From contig NC_046674.1 in NCBI RefSeq assembly GCF_003369915.1, forward strand, positions 12,276,001-12,340,000: DNA of 64,000 nucleotides, written 5' to 3'. Origin of the DNA: Drosophila miranda. Its lineage: Eukaryota > Arthropoda > Insecta > Diptera > Drosophilidae. Under the pieces are notes generated by a model. It had not been told where the DNA came from, did no database searches, and was given only the letters and a program-made list of their open reading frames with translations. The position numbers and the translations under genes are program-made. Of the stretch, positions 24,150-34,600 are shown one piece after another (position 1 is the stretch's first letter; each line of letters opens with the position of its first letter).

Positions 24150-27100
24150 TATGGAATGATTTTTGTTTTAAAGCTGCTTTTTCTTATCTATCCAGCCGTT
24201 GCGGAATCCGACACTAAAACGAATTTGAAATTGCTGACAAATGGGTTTCTTTACTCGGCAAATTAATGCACTACACTGCCGGCGGCAGAGCACTTAATCG
24301 AGCATCTGGGAATCGGTCTACAGATAGATACGCTACTGATTCCAATTCCAATTACTCATGAATGAATTTAATGAGATTTACATTTGTTTGTTTATATGTT
24401 TATTATTTACAAAATCGGAACACTTGAAAACCATACACATCTACGCCGATGCATGCATATGCTCTGCATTGTTTTTGGTAGACACGAGAAGTCGAGTCTC
24501 CTAGAACGAATTGTCAGCCAAGAGGGGAATATAAATAAAATCGTCCGTTGTTAACCTTGGCTGGGGCCGAATGAGGGAAAATGAAATTAATCGAATATTG
24601 CAGTGTCCGCTAAGCTGCATCGAAAGCGAAACATCATCAGCGGACCGAACCCGACGGCGACTCGTTCGCGAGTGTGACGTACCCCCCAAACCATCGGCAT
24701 GGGAATGGGGAAACGATGGTTGGATGGTTGCTTGGATGGGCGCTGTGGTGCTTTGGTGATGTAGTGCTGGTGTCCGCCATGTATTGTGCTGTGCTTTGGC
24801 ACTGCCTTTGGGTTCGGCATCCATCGATCACGAAGCGCTTCGGCGCTCATTAGTTTTTCATTTTTGCATTATCGTGTTATATCATTGTTGAGATATAATT
24901 TGGGTTTGTTACATGATGAATCTTACAGCTGTCCAAATATAATTATACACATTTTTTTCTAACATCTTCCTCTTTTTCATCACGACTTTTTGCCCGGTAC
25001 TCGAAAGGTATAGGGGTATATTATATTTGTGGTTAAAGTGGACGTGTGTAACATCCAGAAGGGAGCGTTTTCGACCGCATAAAGTATATATATTCTTGAT
25101 CAGCATCAAAAGCCGAGTAGATACGAAAAAGCGCATAATCATAGAGGATGACCATATCTAGAATTTTAGCCATTTATTGGTGTGAGATTAGAAAGAAACC
25201 CAAACAGTTCGACCGATTTGTATGAATTTTGGAAAAAAATCAATTCGCCCTCTTGCGAATAGCGTATAAATTAATAATATATATATAATTGTATAAATTA
25301 CATAAAAAGTGAGTACCGGGTATAAAGTAGAGCCGCGGCCCTTGCCGCTCGTTGATTTATAGCTTGGACCACAGTAACAGGCGGGCAAAGCAGTTTTCAG
25401 GGTGTCCCCTGATAAAATAATAATAATCTCGCTTAGGAGCGACCTTCGGTTGGATTTGTGGACCACATAGTTCTGCGGGCAGCGATAATGCTGCCCTCTA
25501 TTTATTTATTTATGAGTCTTAGTTCTCTTAGAATTGTATTTGATTTGAGGAAAAAACCGGAAGTAACGATATCGTGACAATGGCTTTCGTTCCCTTACAT
25601 CAAACTCATATCAAACAACTCTCCCTTATAATAGGTTCCAGAAAAGAAATCTGCCTAAAAGAATTATCCGAGAGTGCAGTCCGAAAATGGCAACTAGAAT
25701 ACAATATACATACGTACGTATTCTAAGCGAACTGTTTCCCCACTGAAAATTGTTTGCCTAAAGAACTTTCACTGTATCCGAAGAGATTCATATGAAATCT
25801 CACTTTTATGTATGACACTCCGCAGAAGCGTGGAAACGTTGCTCTATTTCGCACCTTTGACTAATTTAATTGTCACTTTGTGACGACTGTGGACAGAATA
25901 CTTCTCCGTTCCGAATGAGAGCATTGTATAGCCACAGCTTCAATCGTTTAGCGAATGCTTGAGAAGTGTCCCATTATAAAAACTATCATCATTCTCGCGT
26001 ATAATAGCTTTTAACGACTGCATGCTTGTGCATCTAGAAAATGAATAAGGTTTTGAATTTGAATGATGTATGCAGTTGAGTTAGCTTTTGAGGGACATAC
26101 AAAATATATATATAATGGATATTCAGAATGGAGAATGGGTGAAGGGCGAATGACGTGCATTGGGTGGACCTCCAAAGTACGCGTACGAACAATGCGATTC
26201 TGTGCCTGTGTATGGGTCGAGGACACTTTGGGGCACACACATATACACACTCACAAACACACACTGAGAAAAAAACAAGCCCTGGGGGGAGACTATGTCA
26301 AGTTCCATTGAGGCGGATCACAGCGTTGCAGCGTCAGCGTAAAAATTGCAATCATTTGGTAGCACACAAAAGATACAGAGACAGATACAGATACGGATAC
26401 GGATACACACACACACACACTTGGAGAACTTTTCCGTCTTTTCCTCGTACATTTTGTCGACACTGTGATTCAGGGGAGTAGGGGATGGGATTCGAGATTC
26501 ATCCAATTTTCAGTAACTTGCACTCACTTGGGCTCATCGCTGTATTGATTGCAGCAAATATTTATACTATTGGTAGTGTGAAATGTAGTGAGCTTAGATT
26601 GGAGATGCGTGGCGGGACGGTTGCGCCGCGTTGTCCTGCTCCTTCTGCCTGGCGCATGGATAATACTGCAGTTCGCCGCGTCGCCTGAAAGTATGCAATG
26701 TTTATTTGCCAATTGCCTCGCAGTTTGACACTCACTGAGACTGCGCAGACCCGAGATGTTCGCTCGCAAATAAATGTGTTTGGCACGTGCTGCAAACGAG
26801 ACTAGCGTAGGTATTTTACGCTTCCCTTTCGCCTCTCTATCATTTACGCATTTGCATTCTCCCTCCTCCACTCTCTCTCTCTCTGTCTCCCTCACTATGT
26901 GTCTGTCCGTCTACACGCACTACACACACTTGTTGGCTGCCTTAATGGGTACACGGACTGTGGGTGGGAATGCAAGCCATTTTCCGACCAGTGTTTGACC
27001 AAAATTATCCCACGCTGTCGCTTTATTTACATATATACATATGCATACGGACAAGGTCGTGCGAAAGTGACACATGTAAATGCGAATCGGAAAGGAAAGG

Positions 27101-28094
27101 AAAGAATAGCGCGAAAGATAACAGCACAAACACACAAAACAAAACGTGGATATGGAAACTTTTGCGTGACGAAGCTTTTGATATCCTCAGAGTTCGATTG
27201 TTGCTATATACGCTGTGTGATTTAGTCATATGTATTTAATTTATGGCTTTAGTGTGTGACCCTGCATTTTAAAATGTTTGGTAGAGCTAAGCTATTTCTC
27301 ACTAAGACTTGTTCCCGTAACGATGGGTCCAAATGACTGTTCAAATTTATAATACTCCATGAAAGTTAAAAAAAGCACGGTAAGAGCAAAACACGGAGCC
27401 GAAAGACACAAAAACGGTGCAAGAACGGGGCAACACAGAAACTCGCGAATGATTATTATTTGACACGTTTAGAAATTAGTTTGAAAAATATTCCGCAATG
27501 TAGAAGACTACAATACCAACAAACGCCGATGCAATATTTGGATTAAAATTATTCTGTCGTATTCTATCGATCGTCCGTTATGTGAGCTGCCAACTTAGCT
27601 CCCAATATTGTGGGTTAAAGGCCTCTTAGGCGGGGCAGCAGCAATGGAAACTGCATTTGACATACGATACAGCTACATTATTTACATACTGATGTGAATG
27701 TTTATCTTTTTACAAATAGAATTTATTTTAATTTCTGGTTGCAATTCTTTATATAGATTTCTTTATTCAACCAAATCAAATTACATTTGTTCCGTATTAG
27801 TTCAATTAGTTTCCTAGCAATCAGTTTTGTTAGTTCCATAGCAGACAGCATGGCTGATTTTATAGCAGCCAGCCTTAAGGCTGTTAAATTGTTAAGCAGA
27901 TTTTGTGGATTTTGGATAAAAAAAGTGACGTCACGGTAAGTTACCAATGCAGTTGATAGTACAACAACAACAAAGGATACCACCAGCCCAGCTGTAATAG
28001 TTCCTCGCTGATAGTTTTAGAGCCACTCATGTAACTGACTTTTTCAAATGTAGTTCAGGCAATGACCACTGATCTATGCGTAGGCGCCACTTAC
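24150..28094. other. Intergenic region with INE-1 and microsatellites
   Basis: Between the DUF229 gene and the Jonah cluster I see no strongly supported gene apart from the small candidate at 27.7-28.1 kb. Contents are the INE-1 copy at 25.0-25.35 kb; a (CA)n-rich stretch at 26236-26266; an imperfect (ATACAG/ATACGG)n then (CA)n run near 26377-26420; and a CTCTCTCTCTGTCTC run near 26870-26890. The reading frames at 26.0-27.2 kb are short, overlap on both strands and show no family features. Confidence 0.6.
24985..25350 (+). mobile_element. INE-1/DINE-1 (Helitron-derived) copy
   Basis: Longer INE-1 copy with the same block order as at 755-985: CTCGAAAGGTATAGGGGTAT near 25000, AAGGGAGCGTTTTCGACCGC near 25059, the AAAGTATATATATTCTTGATCAGCAT block at about 25081, and GCCGAGTAGAT. 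It is followed by the AT-rich internal part and a CCGGGTATAAAG tail near 25317. Orientation matches the copy at 0.8 kb. Borders are approximate. Confidence 0.8.
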
Positions 28095-28098
28095 CCAT
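27723..28098 (-). CDS. Candidate two-exon small secreted peptide gene
   Basis: Proposed model with exon 1 coding 28098-28095 (ATG plus G), an intron 28094-27992 (GTAAGT...CTATTACAG), and exon 2 27991-27723, giving 90 aa in frame. The product begins MAGLVVSFVVVVLSTALVT, a good signal peptide or membrane anchor, followed by a 70-residue amphipathic Leu/Ile/Lys-rich part with two cysteines 14 residues apart. A TATA-like ATAAAT and an ATTCAGA initiator with ~31-bp spacing lie just upstream, and AATAAA overlaps the stop region. I recognise no family. Many Drosophila accessory-gland or immune-type small peptides have this layout, but that is only an analogy. The splice model is inferred from signals alone. 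Confidence 0.35.
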
Positions 28099-28729
28099 TA
28101 AAAAACTAGAGCGTAATATTTCTGAATACGTTGGATTACAATTTTCAAATTTATTAAAAACAAACTATCTATCGTGTCAGGAAAAACCCTCTGCGCCACT
28201 GTATATGCAATCTGCGGACATAAATTAAGCTACTGAAAGGCACCAATACAAACAAACCCATCGCGTGAGGTCTAGACATTTCTATTGAATACGAACACTT
28301 CTATAATGAACGTGTGATCTTGCACATATTGTAAACTGTTTTGTTTATACTTGATGAATATTTTCATTGTCATTGACGATATTTATGGAGGGAGATTACC
28401 GGAAAGAGGAGTCGTAAATATAAGCAAAGCTAGTTTATCAGGACAAGACTCTCCGCTTAACTCTATTTTCGTACATTTGACTATATTAGAGTTATTTATC
28501 ATTAAGTGACCATCTTCAGATCCCATTTGAAGAGGTTCTGATCTCATTCATAAACTCATCGGAAGTCATGATTAGTAATCGCAAAAGTACTCACGCGATC
28601 ACTCAGTCTGGCCGAGAAATGTCTTCCTATCTATCCCTCCTTATCTGGCGATTTCTTTAAAATTTAGATTATATATGACCCACTACATCGTTGTCCGATT
28701 CTGATATAAATGCTTTCCCAGGGAGCCGG

Positions 28730-28920
28730 AAATGCACAAGTTGTTCCCACAACAAGAAACTCGCTGCTGTGCCCGCCGCCCCTGTCCCTACGACGGCAGT
28801 CCACTCCCCGACTGGCTGCAGTGCGTTGACTTGCAGATCATCCACAACTCCGAGTGCGTCAGCTACTACGGCATCGGCACTGGACTGGATCCGCGACCAC
28901 ACTGGCATTGCCTATTAAAT
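28730..28920 (+). pseudogene. Jonah-type trypsin-like protease pseudogene fragment
   Basis: The plus strand encodes DGSPLPDWLQCVDLQIIHNS and then ECVSYYGIGT, almost identical to residues 160-189 of the intact Jonah protease 600 bp away. It then jumps, with a +1 frameshift, to DWIRDHTGIAY and a stop, matching that protein's C-terminus. The ~60 residues between, including the active-site Ser motif GDSGGP, are missing. The upstream half, including the catalytic His and Asp region, is degraded or absent. An AATAAA follows the stop directly, so this was once a complete 3' end. It lies tail to tail with the intact gene. Confidence 0.85.
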
Positions 28921-28994
28921 AAAAATCAATTGTGAAGCTATTTCTGAAATGTGTTTTAACAAATCGTTGTTTCTTAAGCTCGAAACTTGTAGAT

Positions 28995-29062
28995 TGCAGG
29001 TATAAAACCACAAAAAAGAAGCGTTTCCGACGGCATAAACTGTGTACATCTGTACTGTGTAC
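28995..29062 (+). mobile_element. Short INE-1 remnant
   Basis: GAAGCGTTTCCGACGGCATAAA near 29018 matches the core block of INE-1 also seen at 0.83 and 25.06 kb; the flanking landmarks are lost. It sits between the Jonah pseudogene and an orphan reading frame, a site that appears to have been rearranged. Confidence 0.5.
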
Positions 29063-29119
29063 TACTATAAGAGTATGTACCAGTATGAGAGTATGACCAT
29101 AAAATATACTTTTCCATTG

Positions 29120-29293
29120 ATTTATTTTAACATCGCCCTTCCTGAGTCGTTGGTTCATTTTCTATGGGCAACCAAACTTGGCACTAATGCCCCCTGGAAG
29201 ACAACGCGAAAGGACGATCCGTTCGTTTACCTTAAGCACGGATACGATCCCATACTGTTAAACATTATAAACAACGATACAGACAGTGGCTGA
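29120..29293 (+). other. Orphan ~55-codon open frame, possible gene remnant
   Basis: The plus-strand frame from about 29120 to the TGA at 29293 has normal amino-acid composition, unlike the low-complexity frames elsewhere. It reads in part LPESLVHFLWATKLG and DDPFVYLKHGYDPILLNII. No ATG or splice acceptor suits it, and its upstream part is AT-rich. I do not recognise the family. It may be the last exon of a lost gene or a transposon fragment. Confidence 0.3.
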
Positions 29294-29492
29294 CGAGACT
29301 ATCCCGTCCTTTAGGAGACCTGACAATATATTTCGTATGTAGATACGAATAAATATTATATAGGCGATCGAATCCATATGTATGGATCGAAGTCAGATCT
29401 CTTTATCATTTAGCTGCCAATTGAATGATCTCCACATAGACAACTGAGTAATGCGCTTTTTCAATTCAATTTATTTCAAACATTTTTAAAAT

Positions 29493-30275
29493 TTAGTAAG
29501 AAATTCCAGTGTGGTCGCGGATCCAGTCCAGGTGGTAGGTGACGCGCTGGAAGCCAGCCGGATGACCGGCCTGGCAGCCTGCACCGGACACCCAGTTGGT
29601 GACACCGACCAGCTTGCTGCCGTCGTGTGTGACCAGGGGGCCGCCGGAGTCGCCACCGCAGGTTCCCTTGCCATCGACCACACGGACGCAGATGATGTTG
29701 TCGCCGACAGTGCCGGTGCCGTAGTAGCTGGCGCACTCGGAGTTGTGGATGATCTGGAGATCGGCGCACTGCAGCCAGTCGGGGAGTGGGCTGCCGTCGT
29801 AGGTGCCGCCCCAGCCGCAGGCCACGGCCCACCACTCGTTGTAGTCGTTATAGCGATCGTTGTAGCTGGGAAGCTCCACCTTGTTGACCATGTGCCAGAA
29901 GTCCACATGGGGGATGCGGATCAGAGCGATGTCAGCGCTCGAGTGCGAGATGAAGTTGCCATTTCCGACCCAGTGGGTGTACTGGGCGTTGGTGCGCCAG
30001 GTGGCACCGAAGTAAACCGTCACGGAGTCAGCATTTCCGATGCAGTGCTCGGCGGTGAGGACCCAGTCATTGGCGATGATGGAGCCACCGCACCACCAGC
30101 CGCCGCTAAAGCCCAGGCCAACGGTGTAGGGGGCCTTGCCCTCCGCGGCCGCGTAGCCGTTGGTGATGCGTCCCTCGATCTTGGAAACCTTGGGCAGATC
30201 CTTGGGGTGGACCACGCTCTCGTAGGCCGAGGCGGAGGCCACAGCCAGAGCCAGAATAGTTATGAATACCTTCAT
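29493..30275 (-). CDS. Jon66C: Jonah 66C-type chymotrypsin-like serine protease
   Basis: Intronless 260-aa frame. It has a signal peptide (MKVFITILALAVASASA), a short propeptide ending IEGR, and the mature N-terminus ITNGY. The catalytic triad is intact: His77 in TAEHC, Asp115 in SSADIALI and Ser210 in GDSGGP. Six cysteines are placed as in Jonah proteases. These are secreted midgut digestive enzymes activated by cleavage after Arg36. The sequence looks closest to what I recall of Jon66Cii, but I cannot separate Ci from Cii without alignment. A TATAAAAG box lies upstream and AATAAA (plus-strand TTTATT at 29470-29475) lies 18 nt past the stop. The codons are strongly GC-biased, typical of very highly expressed fly genes. 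Confidence 0.95.
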   Translation of the reverse strand: MKVFITILALAVASASAYESVVHPKDLPKVSKIEGRITNGYAAAEGKAPYTVGLGFSGGWWCGGSIIANDWVLTAEHCIGNADSVTVYFGATWRTNAQYTHWVGNGNFISHSSADIALIRIPHVDFWHMVNKVELPSYNDRYNDYNEWWAVACGWGGTYDGSPLPDWLQCADLQIIHNSECASYYGTGTVGDNIICVRVVDGKGTCGGDSGGPLVTHDGSKLVGVTNWVSGAGCQAGHPAGFQRVTYHLDWIRDHTGISY

Positions 30276-30315
30276 GTTGCAGATACAACTTGTTCTTCGG
30301 TGACTTCCACGGCCC

Positions 30316-30323
30316 CTTTTATA
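30316..30323 (-). promoter_or_regulatory. TATA box of the Jonah protease gene
   Basis: The minus strand reads TATAAAAG here. Transcription should start about 30 bp downstream near 30294, leaving a ~20-nt leader before the ATG at 30275. Short leaders with a TATA box are usual for gut protease genes. Confidence 0.75.
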
Positions 30324-30734
30324 CGTGTGAGGATCGTAAAAACTGGCTCTGATGTTGTCCAGATTAAGAACTTGGCCAAGATAACTGGCGAAGTGCAGTA
30401 CTAAATCAAAGACTATCTATTACTAGATTATTCCGCAATATCTGGGGCCATCGACGGCGATGGAAGTTTATTCCGGGTGTGGAATATTGTACGTTGTGGA
30501 GTGTGGTCAAGGGGCGGTAGTGTAGTCGCTCCCAAACGTGGTATCACGAACTTTGTAGACATTTTTGTGTGTTTGAGTTTGAGAGCCAGTGCGAAATCGT
30601 CATCGACATTTTGTTGGGGAATTTTCCGCAAGATTTTCTGTGAATACTCTCTCCTCCCCAGGAAATCGAAATAAGTCATTGCATTCCCCGTGAATAAAGT
30701 CAATCAAAAAATTTTCGAACAGTTTTTTTTTTTA

Positions 30735-31628
30735 AATAGATTTTGTTTCTCTTTATTGTCATTTCTTTTTTGATGCATTTTTCGCCTGCTTCAATGGATT
30801 GGACTTTATTTATTTTATTGTGATGCTTCTTGACTTTGAGAAAATCTGTGTGAGTGCCGCCCGGTGATCGGGTCGTACCCTAAATACATACAATACATAC
30901 AGTACATATAATAAGATATAGGGGATATGATCTGATGGTTTGCTGCCCGGGATTGTATGCCCTACGTTTCTGCATAGTCATTGTCGTTTATCGTTTATCG
31001 TGTACATCGAACAATTGTTTACTTATTTACAAAAAATTAATCGATAAAAATGCATCAATTTAATGGGGGATTTTCGCTTAGTTCCCTTTTTTCTGTGTCT
31101 GTTTCCGTTTCCGTTTCTGGGTTTGCCGGGCCAATAATTTAAATAAATTAGATTAGAAAATTCCATAAAACTAAACTAAATGAAGATTGTTGTTTGTGTG
31201 TTTTCGTGTGTTCGTGTGTGGGTGATAGAGTAGTGTGGTTCCTTTTGGGCATGAAGGTACAAAAAAAATTAGTTCGATGGTCGGGATGAGTAGAATAAAT
31301 AATCGAAATGGGTGTTTGTGTGTGTGTTTGTGTGGGGGGATATGGGACTTTTAGGGATGCGTCCAGTGGCTCAATTGACAAACATCACTGGCTCAAAGGG
31401 GGGAGCCCTTTGATAGCAAGGTGGCAATTGGGCGTGGCAAGGGCGCAGCTAAAATCATAATAAATAAATAAATAATTTGTTAAAAAATCAACTTAAATGC
31501 TAGGCAAAAAATCGTCTCGAATATGCGGGGGTTGTGCGACAGATAGTGTTGGAAAGCTCGAAGAATAGTGTGGCAAAACGTTGCAGTCGGTGTTGGATAA
31601 TTGGTTTCGGATCCCTATCCTATGTCCC
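30735..31628 (-). other. ImpE1: Probable ImpE1 3' UTR
   Basis: Runs downstream of the ImpE1 stop codon (31629) to clustered minus-strand poly(A) signals, TTTATT on plus at 30752-30757 with others near 30807-30816. It is AT-rich with (TG)n near 31311-31331 and no coding potential. The interval 30324-30734 between it and the Jonah promoter shows no clear gene. Confidence 0.5.
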
Positions 31629-34600
31629 CTACCACAGTGGCATGGGGCGCTGCCGGGCCAGATATCCGGGCAGGCTGGCAGCAGTTGGGGCAGGACAACC
31701 TGCAAATAAGGAAGAAGATCAGCGCATTAGACACCGTGCTATCCTTGGGCATTTCTCGAGGTTCACTTACGACACACGGCACAGGTCTGTTCGTCGGTGC
31801 CATCCCCGCATCCATCGCGTCCGGAGCACACAATGGCCGTAGAGCGGCACAGTCCGTTGCTGCAACGATGCGGACAATAGGCGTCCGCCTCGCGGCGTCC
31901 ACCACCCAGAAGCCCACCCGCCTCGATCAGACGCATGAACAGGCTGGGCACGGACCGAGAGCCGCACAGATGTGGCGGCTCGTCGCTGCCATCCTTGCAG
32001 GACACAATGGCGTTGCAGTACTCGTACTCCGGCAGGCACTCGCCGCTCTTGCAGCGGAACGTGTGCTCGGGACAGGCGTTGCCGCCCTTGAAACTGCCGT
32101 CGCATCCCAGCTCATCCTCGCCGTGGGGACACTGCTTGCGTCCGTCGCAGAGGGCGGCGCGGGAGATGCAGCGACCGCTGCGCTGGCAGCGGAACGACTC
32201 CGTGGGACAGGTCTGGTTCAGGCGGGCATTGTGGGTGCACTCCTCGTCGGAGTCATCGTTGCAGTCGGCGCGTCCGTCGCACACAAAGAACCAGGAGATG
32301 CAGACGCCACTGGAGCGGCACTACAGAGGATATCAAATGATTAGCTTCGCGAGATCTCTTAGGGATTCAGTGGGGTGGGATGCTTACCTGGAATGTTCCC
32401 GGACTGCATCCTGTCCTCTGGGCACTGCACTGGCCTCCGTTCTCGCTGCTACCGGCACAGTCGCAGACTCCCCGTCCATTGCACACCGTGTGGGGATCCG
32501 AGAGCTGGCACTGACGATCGCTGCTGCAGGGCAGGCCCAGGGAGATGGCCTCCAGGCCGAGATCCACGCGCTTGCGCAGCTCCGATCCAGGTTTGAGCAG
32601 GGACGAAGAGAAGGCCGGCACCACTGGCTCGGGTGTGGGCTCATCTGAGGGCATCAGGGGCATCAGGGTGGTAGCCACGGGGGCAGCGGGCTCCATTAGG
32701 GTCACACGGCTAGCCAGGCCCAGCATCGTCTGGGTGGTGATCTCCACGATGTCGGCGGGATTGGGCGTAGCCTCCTCATGGGCGATGGGATGGGAGGCAG
32801 GCTCCTCTTCGATGTGGTTGCTGTCCAGCTCATGGATGCCATCGGTGACGGTGGTGGACTCTACAATCAGGTTGTCCGACTCGAGCTCGTTGATGCGAAT
32901 GGGCTGAGAGTGATCGCTGAGGTCGAAGGGGAGCTCCTCGGGAGACAAGGTGTGCTCCTCTTCCTCCTGCTGCTGCTGCTGCTGCTGCTGCTCGTGCTGC
33001 TCCTGTGTCTGGGGTTCCTTAACGGTGGTGGCTTCCTCTGGAATCGATTCGGTCTCCTGCTGTTCCTCTGGATAGAAGGTAATCAGCTTCTCTTCATCCG
33101 CTTGCACCTTGGCATCCGTGGTGGATTCCTGCTGGGGCTCCTCTTCCGCTGCTGCCTGTTCGGGAATGGGTGTGGCCTGATCCTCCTCCTGCTCTTCATC
33201 ATTTGCTGCCTCCGCAAAGAGATCTGGAATGGTGGGAACTTGCTCCTCTGTCTGATCTGGAGCCTGGACCTGCTCGACATGCACCTGATCGTGTGTTTCA
33301 TCGGCCTCTGCCACGAGATCGGGAATAGCCTCTTCCGCTTGGGCCTCCTCGTTATCCTCGTTATCCTCGTTGGCCTCTACCATTGGCACGGTCTGGGCGG
33401 GCTGCTGGCCGAAGGGCACTGGAGGAACGGTGCTGTCTCCCTCCAGCATCAGGTCGCTGAGGATGTCGGCAATGCTCTCGCTCTCATGGAACTTCTCCAG
33501 ATCTTGTTCCTGGTCCTGTTCCTCGCTCACAATCGCACTGGGCTCCACACTGATCTGAGGGGCCACAGTGGACTCGGCGGTGTCTTCATTATCATCGTCG
33601 TTGGATGCCACCTGTGCGGGAGTTGTCTCTGGCTCTGTCTCTGTTTCTGTCTCCGTCTCCGCTTGGGTGTAATCCGCCTCTTCAATGACAACTGGCTTGG
33701 GCTCGTCCTCCTGCTTGGGCAGCTCTTGGAGGTGCTCCATGCTGGTGTAGTCCATCTCTGGCTTGATCAGCTCTTCCTCTTCTTCGGGGACAACATGCTG
33801 TGGCTCTGACTGTGCCGCTGGTTCGAGTTCGGGCTCTGGAATAGTTTCTTGATCGACATTCGGTTCGGCTCCTTGGATGATGTTATCATTTTCGTTTTTG
33901 ATGGTTTCCGTTTCATCTTTCTGGCTTTCCGGCTGCTCCTCTGCACTTTCACTGCGTTCGGTGTCAGTTTCGTCTTGGACTTCGGTTTCCAGATCCGATG
34001 ATGGAGTGATCTCTGTCAGAGCTTCGCTGGCTTCCGGCTCAATATCTTCGGGTGTCTTAATTGGCAGCTGTGCTACATCTTGATTCACATCCACCTGCGA
34101 CACCTCATCATTAGCAACGGCCTCTGGCTTTACTTCTGCGTCCTTCTCTGTCACTGATTCGGTTTGCAGCTCTTCTGGGCTCTGCTCTGCCTGTGCCTCG
34201 GGCTCTGCAACTTCTTCCGACACTTCAGGCGTTTTAATTGCATTTGCATTTTCCTCCACGATCTCCTCCTCTGCCTCTGCCTCTGCCTCTGCCTCTGCCT
34301 CCACCTCTGCCTCTTGCTCCACCTGCTGCTGTTCAGGCAGCTCTGTGGCGATCTCCTCTTGGACATTAGAAATTTCTGGTTCACGGGGTGCCGCCTCTGT
34401 GGTCTGCTGCTCCTGCTCTTGCGCTGGCTCTTCCTCTGGCTGGGACTCGGCTGGCGCCAATTCATCATCATTTGTTGGGTATGTCAATTGTTCGTGCTCT
34501 GCTTCGGTGATTGCCACCGTCTCCGTCTCCGTCTCCGCCTCCGTCTCCGTTTCAGTGTCTTCCTCTGGCTGTTGCTTCTCCTCTTCGACTGGTTTCACTT

